In this document: in pieces, positions 17,503-24,682 of the stretch
Layout of the letters: each line of letters begins with the position of its first letter
How positions within the stretch are numbered: position 1 is the stretch's first letter
Translations under genes and position numbers: made by a program
NCBI GenBank assembly: GCA_014381505.1
Contig: JACNLK010000026.1
Span: 1-50,344 of the forward strand
Length of the DNA stretch: 50,344 nt
Direction of reading: 5' to 3'
From: Candidatus Desulfatifera sulfidica
Lineage (GTDB): Bacteria > Desulfobacterota > Desulfobulbia > Desulfobulbales > Desulfocapsaceae
Notes under the pieces: model-generated
Told to the model about the DNA's origin: nothing
What the model saw: the letters and a program-made list of their open reading frames with translations, nothing else
The model's database searches: none

Positions 17503-18035
17503 GAATCACCTCCAGGAGCAGAAAACTGACAAAAGAGATACGCAACCCGGCTTTCCATCTCCTGCACCTGCTCAAGGGCTGATCCGGAGCAATCCAGGCA
17601 GTGAATGGTCAGCTGATTTTCGCGCAATTCCGCACTCAAAGTTCCAGGCAGCAGACTGATCACATTGGCAAAAAAAGTCTGCGCCGGTCCAGGGGCAAGG
17701 CGAGTCGTATACGTCAAAAAACCGGGATCAATACGAGGGCCTGGTGAACAAACACGAATCATGACATCCAGACCACTCACAAAAGACTGGCCGAGAAAAT
17801 AAGGGAAAAAGCGGAGAAATCCTCTGACGCTCAGGAAAAATGCAGGACCGGCGAGGAAAAGACTCAAGGCCGTAGCCAGAAAAACAGCGGGCAGGCCCAC
17901 AAACCAGCTCATGGTTTCCTGACCGGCCAACACCAGCCAGACTGAGGCAAAAAACAGCAATCGCGGCCAGACCCGCGGCCAGAATTGAGACCGGAGCGGC
18001 CTTATTCCCTGCAACCACCCTGTCCCATTATCCAT
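17499..18035 (-). CDS. mrpE: Mrp antiporter subunit E
   Basis: A 178-residue membrane protein of the MnhE family and the first gene of the Mrp-Ktr operon. Two or three N-terminal helices (about 22-95) precede a cytoplasmic domain containing the conserved ANVISLLPGTLSAEL stretch (about 120-134). The ATG follows a purine-rich GGAAAGGAAGG site. Upstream, a TATAAT on the minus strand (18056-18061) is only about 20 bases away and has no clear -35 partner, so the promoter is uncertain. Confidence 0.92.
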   Translation of the reverse strand: MDNGTGWLQGIRPLRSQFWPRVWPRLLFFASVWLVLAGQETMSWFVGLPAVFLATALSLFLAGPAFFLSVRGFLRFFPYFLGQSFVSGLDVMIRVCSPGPRIDPGFLTYTTRLAPGPAQTFFANVISLLPGTLSAELRENQLTIHCLDCSGSALEQVQEMESRVAYLFCQFSAPGGDS

Positions 18036-18335
18036 GGCACCTTCCTTTCCCAGGGATTATAACGGTATGATCCTCCATCATTTATTTTCGGCTGTTCAGG
18101 GTCTGGAAGTCAAGTTTTTTCATGGCCCAATGTTTCACGATCAACAATATCAGGACAGTCAAAATTGATTTTTCATCTTTCGTGGCTGATCGTCCTCGGG
18201 TAGTATATCATCAAAGAAGCAACGACCGACCAGGGGCTCGATCACCACAGGGACCTCGCGAGCCAATAAATTCAGGCTCCTTTGATAAGTTCTCTTTTCA
18301 AGGGAACCTTTAATTAACAACCACAAGGAACAACC
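18036..18335. other. Divergent intergenic region, mrp operon / nitroreductase
   Basis: This 300-base gap should hold both promoters. A TATAAT on the minus strand lies at 18056-18061. An inverted repeat GAGCC-N10-GGCTC occurs about 80 bases ahead of the nitroreductase. No convincing hexamer pair, small gene or RNA is seen. Confidence 0.5.
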
Positions 18336-18998
18336 ATGGAAGCGATAGAGTGCATCACCACCCGTAAGAGTATCCGCAAATTCCTCGACCAGCCTGTCTC
18401 CAAAGAACTGATCATGGAGGTCATCCGGACAGCCCAGCAGAGCCCATCCTACAAAAACAGCCAACCCTGGGAAGTTGCAGTGGTCAGTGGGGCCAAAAAA
18501 GAAGGTTTAAGCACATTAATGATCGATCTTCTGACAGCGGACCAGCCCCCCTGTCCTGATCTGCCTGCACCTTCCTCCTGGCCTGAGGCCGAGGGTGACC
18601 GAATCAAGGATTTATTACGGATGCGCAAGGAGGCCACGGGCATTGATCTCGGCGACCCGGCAATCATCAAAAAAGCCAAAAAGGCCAATTTTTCCTTTTA
18701 TGGGGCCCCCCTGGCTGTCTATCTCTATCAGGACAGCTCTCTTTCGGAATGGTCACTCTTTGATCTGGGCCTCTTTGCCCAAAGTCTGATGCTGGCCGCC
18801 CACGGCAAGGGTCTTGGCAGTGTCCCCCAGGCCTTTGCCACCGATTATTCCGCCCAGGTTAAAGAGTATTTGGGAATCCCGGCCACTAAACGACTGGTTC
18901 TGGGCCTGAGCATGGGCTATCCGGACATGGACTCCTCGCTCAACAAGCTGACCACCAGCCGCTCACCAGTGGAAGAGATCAGCACCTGGATCGAGTAA
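18336..18998 (+). CDS. Nitroreductase-family FMN oxidoreductase
   Basis: A 220-residue protein with the nitroreductase fold. The N-terminal FMN-phosphate motif is CITTRKSIRKFLDQPV (residues about 6-21) and the NSQPWE segment (about 45-50) contacts the flavin. GLGSVPQAF (about 155-163) and VLGLSMGYPD (near 188-197) are the usual C-terminal FMN-binding blocks. The family reduces nitro compounds, quinones or enones with NAD(P)H; the substrate cannot be inferred. An AAGGA site precedes the ATG. The first 30 or so bases of this gene and its leader recur in degraded form at 21351-21385, evidence of a past duplication. Confidence 0.9.
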   Translation: MEAIECITTRKSIRKFLDQPVSKELIMEVIRTAQQSPSYKNSQPWEVAVVSGAKKEGLSTLMIDLLTADQPPCPDLPAPSSWPEAEGDRIKDLLRMRKEATGIDLGDPAIIKKAKKANFSFYGAPLAVYLYQDSSLSEWSLFDLGLFAQSLMLAAHGKGLGSVPQAFATDYSAQVKEYLGIPATKRLVLGLSMGYPDMDSSLNKLTTSRSPVEEISTWIE

Positions 18999-19133
18999 AC
19001 CAGCAACAGCTCGTGTCCTGAACGTTGCTTTGCGCTCCGGGCAGGCCCTGCAAAAAAACAGACAGGTTCAAGCACCCTGTCGCAGAACAGCTGAATCATC
19101 CGGCCAACCACAAAGAGACAGGGAGCGACAATA

Positions 19134-19733
19134 ATGATGAAGACATTTGAAGAAGTGGTCCGCTTTCACGGACATGCCTGTCCCGGTCTGGCCTTTGGCT
19201 TCCGGGTTGCCGAAGCAACCCTGACCACTCTGGGGGACCGGGCTCAGGACGAAGAACTGGTGGCAATCGTTGAAAACCGCTCCTGTGCCGTGGATGCCAT
19301 TCAGGCGGTCTGCGGCTGCACCCTGGGCAAGGGCAACCTGGTGGTCAGGGATTATGGCAAACAGGTCTACACCTTTCTCAAAAGACCAGACGGTGCAGGC
19401 ATACGGATCAGTGTCATTTGGAACGGACCCACCGAGGATGCTGCAACGACTGCACTCTGGCAACAATTTTTCAAAGGAGACCGGACACCTGAAGTCATGC
19501 GGGGGATCAGGGCTGCCAAGGGGCGCAAGATGCAGGCCATTCTCAAGGCTGAGCTCAATGAATTATTTGAGATCCGTGAAATACAAGAAACACTGCCCGA
19601 GGCCGCCCGGGTCTGGCCCAGCATCCGTTGCGCCGCCTGCGGCGAAAAGACCATGGAGCCCATGATCCAGACCGTGGCCGAGCAACCACTCTGCATCCCC
19701 TGCGCCGAAGCGAACAAACATCCAACACGTTAA
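19134..19733 (+). CDS. FmdE-family protein with C-terminal zinc finger
   Basis: A 199-residue protein. Residues about 5-140 are the FmdE domain, with FHGHACPGLAFGFRVAE (about 10-26) and CAVDAIQAVCGCTLGKGNL (about 51-70); these Cys/His residues bind metal in structurally known relatives. The last 35 residues carry a CAAC...CIPC zinc finger. FmdE was named from formylmethanofuran dehydrogenase operons, but none of the catalytic subunits is nearby, as is common for bacterial FmdE homologues, some of which sit in molybdopterin contexts. Function here is unknown. ATGATG gives two possible starts three bases apart. It is transcribed with, or shortly after, the nitroreductase. Confidence 0.87.
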   Translation: MMKTFEEVVRFHGHACPGLAFGFRVAEATLTTLGDRAQDEELVAIVENRSCAVDAIQAVCGCTLGKGNLVVRDYGKQVYTFLKRPDGAGIRISVIWNGPTEDAATTALWQQFFKGDRTPEVMRGIRAAKGRKMQAILKAELNELFEIREIQETLPEAARVWPSIRCAACGEKTMEPMIQTVAEQPLCIPCAEANKHPTR

Positions 19734-19800
19734 TCTGACTTACCATGCGCATGGTCAGCCACTGTCACCACAGACAGAACGTCACTCTTCAGTACTCGAT

Positions 19801-19837
19801 TTCATGTTCATTTCCGGCATCAAGCTGAAGTGACAGC
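19801..19837 (+). repeat. Copy A of the duplication relic beside kamA
   Basis: ATTTCCGGCATCAAGC and its flanks (ATGTTSA before, AGTRACAG after) match 21469-21502 in the same orientation. About 50 bases upstream, GGTCAGCCACTGTCACC also matches 21438-21454 (GGCCAGCCATTGCCACC), so homology extends over about 85 bases. Confidence 0.7.
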
Positions 19838-19848
19838 AGAGCACGTAA

Positions 19849-21033
19849 TCAGTGCATCAGATCCAGATCTTCGAGCCAGCCGGCATTTTCAGTCAGACGG
19901 CCCATGAGAATACGCGAGGCTTCTTCCGGGTGTTCCGGGCGGGAGTGAATCTGGCTCATCACCAGAATGTCATCTTTTCGTCCGCAGATCTCAATTTTTC
20001 CGATGTCATGCCCCATAATGAACTTGAAGCGCTTGGCATAGCCATCTAAACGACGCTTGGCCTCTGACACAATATCTACACCGCGCTTAAGAGGCACCTG
20101 GAAGTGATGGCGCACCCGCGCAACAGGCATGCACTGGTACAGATAGTAGGGGTTTACGCCGATGCGAACCAGTCCGTTCATCAAATCTTCAAGATCTGCA
20201 ACTGTGTCATTGACACCCTTGAGGAATACAGTCTGGTTGTTGACGGTAATGCCAGCACTGCGAATACGTCTCACCGCCTCCCTAGATATATCTGTGATCT
20301 CGTTGGCGTGATTGAAATGGGTTGGGACATAGAGGGTCTTGTGCCGGTTGAAATCCCGCAACACTTCGATCAGTTCATCATCAAAATAACGCAGGGGATA
20401 CACCACTGGAGTACGGGTTCCAATGCGGACATAATTCACATGATCTATATTCTTTAAGGCCTCCAGCATCTTGGCGATGACCTTGGTGGGCAGCATCATG
20501 GGATCACCACCAGAAATGATTACATTGGTGATTTCCTTGTGTCTGGCAATGTACTTGGCGGCATTCTGGAAGTTATCAACGGTCTTGTCACCGGGGAGTC
20601 CCACCAAGCGCTTGCGGAAGCAGTGGCGACAGTACATGGAACAGTATTCGGTGGCAACCACCAGGGCTGAATAAGGATACTTATGCAGGATCCCGTTTCC
20701 CTTATTATGTTTATCGTCACCATAGGGATCCCCTGTTGTTTCACCCATTTGACCAACAACAACAAGTTCCTCGACTGAGGGGATTGCCAGTTTCCTGACA
20801 GGGTCGTTGGGGTCATCAGCGTTGATGAGACTGAGGTAATAGCGTGGTATGTTCATGGGGTGCCTGTCAAGCACATCTTGCATGGACAACCGCTCCTCTT
20901 CGCTCAGGGGAAAATATTGACTCAGTTTGTCAAGAGAATTCAAGTTATTAGAAAGTTCGACCTTCCAGTCTAATTTCTGAAAATCAATACTATCCAGTTT
21001 CTCGAATGGTTCATTGATACTCAATCTACCCAT
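19849..21033 (-). CDS. kamA: KamA-family radical SAM aminomutase (lysine 2,3-aminomutase-like)
   Basis: A 394-residue radical SAM enzyme. The [4Fe-4S] motif CSMYCRHC (CxxxCxxC) lies at about residues 133-140 and is followed by FRKRLVG, typical of the lysine 2,3-aminomutase group. ISGGDPMML (near 174-182) is the SAM-binding GGE-like block, and PLP-binding family residues occur further on. The enzymes shift the alpha-amino group of lysine or glutamate to the beta position, for osmolyte (N-acetyl-beta-lysine), antibiotic or EF-P modification. No acetyltransferase (AblB) or epmA gene is visible beside it, so the substrate stays open. An AAGGAG site lies 12 bases before the ATG. Confidence 0.92.
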   Translation of the reverse strand: MGRLSINEPFEKLDSIDFQKLDWKVELSNNLNSLDKLSQYFPLSEEERLSMQDVLDRHPMNIPRYYLSLINADDPNDPVRKLAIPSVEELVVVGQMGETTGDPYGDDKHNKGNGILHKYPYSALVVATEYCSMYCRHCFRKRLVGLPGDKTVDNFQNAAKYIARHKEITNVIISGGDPMMLPTKVIAKMLEALKNIDHVNYVRIGTRTPVVYPLRYFDDELIEVLRDFNRHKTLYVPTHFNHANEITDISREAVRRIRSAGITVNNQTVFLKGVNDTVADLEDLMNGLVRIGVNPYYLYQCMPVARVRHHFQVPLKRGVDIVSEAKRRLDGYAKRFKFIMGHDIGKIEICGRKDDILVMSQIHSRPEHPEEASRILMGRLTENAGWLEDLDLMH

Positions 21034-21072
21034 ACTCTGTTTTTATCTCCTTCAATTTGTGGAATTTATATT

Positions 21073-21117
21073 AATAGTATTATACGAAATAGTATTATGC
21101 AAAATAGTATTGTACAA
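21073..21117 (-). repeat. Three tandem 15-bp repeats upstream of kamA
   Basis: AATAGTATTATACGA (21073-21087), AATAGTATTATGCAA (21088-21102) and AATAGTATTGTACAA (21103-21117) are head-to-tail units with few changes. Read on the minus strand they place TACTAT and TATAAT-like hexamers and TTGYAY-like hexamers at 17-base spacing about 40-85 bases before the kamA ATG. They therefore overlap its likely promoter. Confidence 0.85.
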
Positions 21118-21350
21118 TAATATATTCCCTCCCAAATATCAAGGCGAGGAACGCCCGACACACTGACAGCGAGAACCTGCAGGTATTTACGGCAAGGAAC
21201 ATAACACAAAAAAAACCCATTAATATTGAATCATTATAAACAAGCACACACTCGGAAGAGTAAAGATTCCAAAAAATGTGGCAAAGAAGACAATCAGGTT
21301 TGTTAGTTGAGGCGTTCACCTCTTACGGAGAAGCCCTTTAACAAATGAAA

Positions 21351-21418
21351 AAGGAACAAGCATGGAAGCGATTGAGTGTCATCCGGCCACTCCTCCTTAC
21401 TCGGACATTCTGGACTAA
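21351..21418 (+). pseudogene. Degraded 5' end of a nitroreductase gene
   Basis: AAGGAACAAGCATGGAAGCG here matches AAGGAACAACCATGGAAGCG at the live nitroreductase start (18326-18345), and the match runs on through GATWGAGTG. The frame begins MEAIEC like the intact gene, then loses similarity (HPATPPYSDILD) and stops at 21416-21418. It has a ribosome site but no domain, so it is a relic rather than a gene. Confidence 0.75.
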
Positions 21419-21437
21419 TGCACAAAATATTCCTTGA

Positions 21438-21502
21438 CGGCCAGCCATTGCCACCGTAAAAATGGGTCTTATGTTGATTTCCGGCATCAAGCGGGAGTAA
21501 CA
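21438..21502 (+). repeat. Copy B of the duplication relic beside kamA
   Basis: Homologous to 19752-19837 downstream of fmdE: GGYCAGCCAYTGYCACC at the start and ATTTCCGGCATCAAGC near the end. The interior is shorter by about 20 bases. Confidence 0.65.
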
Positions 21503-21555
21503 GAAAGAGTAGAAAAAGCTCCCCGCCCTTCTTATCTCTTCTTCAGGAGCCTGTC

Positions 21556-22302
21556 ATGGCCACTTACAAAATCCACCCCATCGTCATGGGCACCAAAGTC
21601 TTCGACAAGGGAATGATGACCTACCAGCACGACTACGGCACCCCCTACACCATCCCCATCTACTGCTGGTACATCGAAGGCGGTGACAAGAAGATCCTGG
21701 TGGACACCGGTGAGCTGCGCCCCATCCAATCAGCGGACCGAGAGGCGAACATCGGTGGTAAAATTTATACATTTGAAGAAGGGTTGGCCAAATGGGGATT
21801 AACCCCGGCCGACATTGATCTGGTTATCCACACCCATCTCCACGCCGATCATTGCGAAAACGACTACAAGTGTGAAAACGCGGTCTTTCACGTCCACAAG
21901 GAAGAACTGGCCACCATCCACAACTGCCACCCTCTGGACTACCGCTATGTGGAAGACTATATCTACGAGATCGAACAGAACAAACAGATCCGAATCGTCA
22001 GCAGGGACTGCGAAATCGTCCCGGGGATCTCTGTCATGCACACCCCGGCCCACACCCCAGGCGGACTCACCGTGCTTATCGATACTGAACAGGGCAGGGC
22101 GGCAATCACCGGTTTCTGCGTCATCCGCGAAAACTTTGAGCCGCCGACCGCAATCCGCGCCATGGAGATGGAAGTGATTCCACCCGGAACCTGCCTCAAC
22201 ACCTACGAGGCCTACAACATCCTTCTCCGGGTAAAAGACCTGGCCGATATCGTCCTGCCTCTGCACGAACCTGAGTTCGCCGCTATCGACACCATCGACT
22301 GA
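21556..22302 (+). CDS. MBL-fold metallo-hydrolase (lactonase-like)
   Basis: A 248-residue metallo-beta-lactamase-fold protein. The dinuclear zinc motif HTHLHADHCEN (HxHxDH) lies at about residues 93-103; further ligands are His in MHTPAHTPGG (about 160-169) and the final His in LPLHEPEF. The overall layout (VDTGE, HTHLHADH, long middle segment with IEQNKQIRIV) is closest to the N-acyl-homoserine-lactonase/quorum-quenching subgroup, but that group contains many unrelated hydrolases. The substrate is not assignable. A CAGGAG site precedes the ATG. An MFS transporter follows 140 bases later, so a hydrolase-plus-exporter unit is possible but not shown. Confidence 0.9.
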   Translation: MATYKIHPIVMGTKVFDKGMMTYQHDYGTPYTIPIYCWYIEGGDKKILVDTGELRPIQSADREANIGGKIYTFEEGLAKWGLTPADIDLVIHTHLHADHCENDYKCENAVFHVHKEELATIHNCHPLDYRYVEDYIYEIEQNKQIRIVSRDCEIVPGISVMHTPAHTPGGLTVLIDTEQGRAAITGFCVIRENFEPPTAIRAMEMEVIPPGTCLNTYEAYNILLRVKDLADIVLPLHEPEFAAIDTID

Positions 22303-22442
22303 CCAGGATTTTCCGCCTCACTCAATTTTCCCCCTACACAGGGAAATCAAACATCACACGCACAGATGCGCCTTCCTGTTCTCCGCAGGCAAGAAATCTT
22401 CCCTGTATTGCGTGAAAAGAATAGACCTTTCAATCAACGCCG

Positions 22443-23600
22443 ATGATTAACAAACAGCAACAGCCCATGTTTCGCTTCCTCTTGATCATGACCATCGCCG
22501 CAGTGGTCGGCCTGCAGACCTGGATGATCCTGTTCAACAATTTCGCCGTTGAAATCGCCGGCTTGAACGGCAACCACATTGGTCTGCTCCAGTCCATACG
22601 CGAAATCCCAGGATTTCTGGCCCTGCTGGCCATCTATATAATGCTGGTCATCAGAGAACATCGACTGGCCGCCATGTCCATACTCCTGCTGGGACTGGGC
22701 ACCATGATCGCCGGCTTTTTCCCGACCCTGAGCGGCCTGATCTGCACCACCCTGATCATGAGCTTCGGCTTCCACTATTACGAAACCTGCAACCAGTCCC
22801 TGACCCTGCAGTACTTTGATAAAACCACCACCCCTCTGGTCCTGGGCCGTCTGCGCAGCCTGGGGGCTGCAGCCAATATTTTGGCCGCGGCCCTGCTCTT
22901 TACCCTGGGGTTTTTCCTCGACTACAAGGCCACCTATCTGGTGATGGGCAGTTTAGTCATGGCCGCCGGAATCTGGGCCCTGTTTCAGGACCCGACCCAT
23001 ACCGAGATCATCCCCCAGCACCGGAAGATGATCTTTCGCCGCCGCTACCTGCTCTATTACTTTCTCACCTTCATGGCCGGGGCCAGACGCCAGATCTTCA
23101 TCGCCTTTTCCGTCCTCCTGCTGGTCAAGGTCTTCCACTTCAGCCTGCGTGAAGTGGCCATCCTCTTTGTCCTCAACAACGTGATCAATTATTTCTTAAG
23201 TCCCATGATCGGGCGGGCCATCAACCACTTTGGTGAACGCAGGATCCTGACCATTGAGTACGCGGGCCTGGTCCTGGTCTTTCTCATCTACGCCTTCACC
23301 CAGTCAAAAACAGTGGTCATTGCCATGTACATCCTCGACCACATCCTCTTCAACTTTGCCATGGCCATCCGCACCTATTTCCAGAAGGTGGCCGATCCCC
23401 AGGACATCGCCCCAAGCATGGCCATGGGCTTCACCATCAACCACATTGCGGCCGTGGTCCTACCGGTTCTGGGCGGACTGGCCTGGATGATTGATCACCG
23501 CATCCCCTTCATCGCCGGAGCGGCCATGAGCCTGGTGTCGCTGGTGGCGGTCCAGTGGATTCCTGATTTTCGCAACACAACCCACACTCCCAGACATTAA
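22443..23600 (+). CDS. Major facilitator superfamily transporter
   Basis: A 385-residue polytopic protein with about 12 hydrophobic segments in two six-helix halves. The central loop (about 180-205) is short, charged and rich in Arg/Lys (HRKMIFRRRYLL). The N-terminus has no cleavable signal. The family moves small solutes by uniport, symport or antiport; no substrate signature is recognised. GRLRSLGAAANI (about 138-149) and the INHFGERR-type loops fit the MFS fold. The gene runs in the same direction as the preceding MBL hydrolase and the following purE, but gaps of 140 and 226 bases make separate transcription likely. Confidence 0.88.
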   Translation: MINKQQQPMFRFLLIMTIAAVVGLQTWMILFNNFAVEIAGLNGNHIGLLQSIREIPGFLALLAIYIMLVIREHRLAAMSILLLGLGTMIAGFFPTLSGLICTTLIMSFGFHYYETCNQSLTLQYFDKTTTPLVLGRLRSLGAAANILAAALLFTLGFFLDYKATYLVMGSLVMAAGIWALFQDPTHTEIIPQHRKMIFRRRYLLYYFLTFMAGARRQIFIAFSVLLLVKVFHFSLREVAILFVLNNVINYFLSPMIGRAINHFGERRILTIEYAGLVLVFLIYAFTQSKTVVIAMYILDHILFNFAMAIRTYFQKVADPQDIAPSMAMGFTINHIAAVVLPVLGGLAWMIDHRIPFIAGAAMSLVSLVAVQWIPDFRNTTHTPRH

Positions 23601-23627
23601 CCGCCCCCCGTTTTTCCTGATGTTCTA

Positions 23628-23656
23628 TTGACAAAGGTGTCGGACGGACACATTTT
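23628..23656 (+). promoter_or_regulatory. Putative promoter with internal TetR-like operator, upstream of purE
   Basis: A perfect -35 TTGACA (23628-23633) is followed by the dyad GTGTC-GGACG-GACAC (23637-23651), placed where a repressor would block RNA polymerase. The -10 is poor (CATTTT at 17-base spacing). The next gene, purE, starts about 170 bases downstream. No regulator gene adjoins. Confidence 0.45.
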
Positions 23657-23826
23657 AAACAGACAAATTCATCATCCCGGGGTGACCCTGAAAGATGGAC
23701 AGGCCCACTGAAAAGTGGCCGAAAATAACGCCTGCAACGAACCTGAACAACTTGGAATAATACAAAATATTCAGCTGAACGTGGCGGCAAACAACACACC
23801 AACCAGACAACAAAAGAGGAACAACA

Positions 23827-24324
23827 ATGGATCAGAACAAACCCCTCGTCGGAATCCTGATGGGCAGCGAGAGTGACCTGCCGGTCATGACCAAGGCCAC
23901 CACCGTCCTGAAAGAAATGGGCGTCCCCTTTGAAATGGACATCAGCTCCGCCCACCGGATGCCGGACAAGACGGCTGAATACGCCAGGACAGCCAGAGAA
24001 CGGGGTATTGAAATCCTCATTGCCGGAGCCGGCATGGCGGCCCACCTGGCCGGGGTCATCGCCGCCCACACCACGTTGCCCGTCATCGGCGTACCGCTTG
24101 CCTCAGGCGCCATGAGCGGCGTGGACGCCCTCCACTCAACCGTACAGATGCCTCCCGGTATTCCTGTAGCCACCGTTGCCATTGACGGTTCAAAAAACGC
24201 CGCCTACCTGGCCTGTGAGATTCTGTCCATCAAATATCCGGAAATGGCGGATAAACTGGAGCAGTTCAGAGAAGAGACCCGGCAGGCCCTGATGGAAAAA
24301 TCAGCGCAACTGCGCCAGGGATAA
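23827..24324 (+). CDS. purE: N5-carboxyaminoimidazole ribonucleotide mutase PurE
   Basis: A 165-residue cytoplasmic enzyme of de novo purine synthesis that rearranges N5-CAIR to CAIR. Class I PurE signatures are clear: [13 protein letters not shown] (about 10-22), [10 protein letters not shown] (about 40-49, with the catalytic His), [18 protein letters not shown] (about 64-81), PVIGVPL and [19 protein letters not shown] (about 99-117). No purK is adjacent, and other purine genes are not in the window. The gene is followed by a strong terminator, so it is probably transcribed alone. ATG is preceded by AGAGGA. Confidence 0.97.
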   Translation: MDQNKPLVGILMGSESDLPVMTKATTVLKEMGVPFEMDISSAHRMPDKTAEYARTARERGIEILIAGAGMAAHLAGVIAAHTTLPVIGVPLASGAMSGVDALHSTVQMPPGIPVATVAIDGSKNAAYLACEILSIKYPEMADKLEQFREETRQALMEKSAQLRQG

Positions 24325-24682
24325 AATCGCCCCGAAAACGAGGGGACCCAAAGAACATCAATACAGCAACACAGCGGCAGTGTCCCAACAACGATCCGGC
24401 ATGGATTGAAACGACGTGCGGTCTCTGAAAAAAAACGGACTGTCGGGCATCCCCCTGACTGTCCGTTTTTTTATGGATACCTTGAACGAATCGGATGTTC
24501 ATTCAAGATCAGGGCAGACAAAAAGTGCTTGATCAGAAGAATGACCATCACTGTCTTGATAATTTTCGCCATAAAGCCTACACTACAAAAAAAGACTAAA
24601 TACCATTCCCGGATGCCATCGTGGACTTGATCAATTCGTCCGACAGACTCAGATCAGCTCTATGGACAGCAGAGGAAACATC
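24325..24682. other. Intergenic region between purE and the first hybrid kinase
   Basis: It holds the purE terminator (24431-24472) and about 190 further bases of AT-rich DNA leading to the kinase. No promoter hexamers or small genes could be supported. Confidence 0.5.
24431..24472. terminator. Rho-independent terminator after purE, bidirectional
   Basis: AAAAACGGAC (24431-24440) pairs perfectly with GTCCGTTTTT (24461-24470), with GTCGGG/CCC-GAC pairing inside. The A-rich and T-rich flanks would allow termination in both directions. Confidence 0.88.

Larger units (their letters stand above)
21034..21555. other. Intergenic region with tandem repeats and duplication relics
   Basis: These 520 bases contain three tandem 15-mers (21073-21117), a remnant of a nitroreductase start (21351-21418) and copy B of a sequence also found after fmdE (21438-21502). 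Nothing else coding is supported. Confidence 0.6.

Noticed and set aside
23657-23826. Purine riboswitch in the purE leader
   Set aside because: No conserved purine-aptamer core or its paired helices could be recognised.
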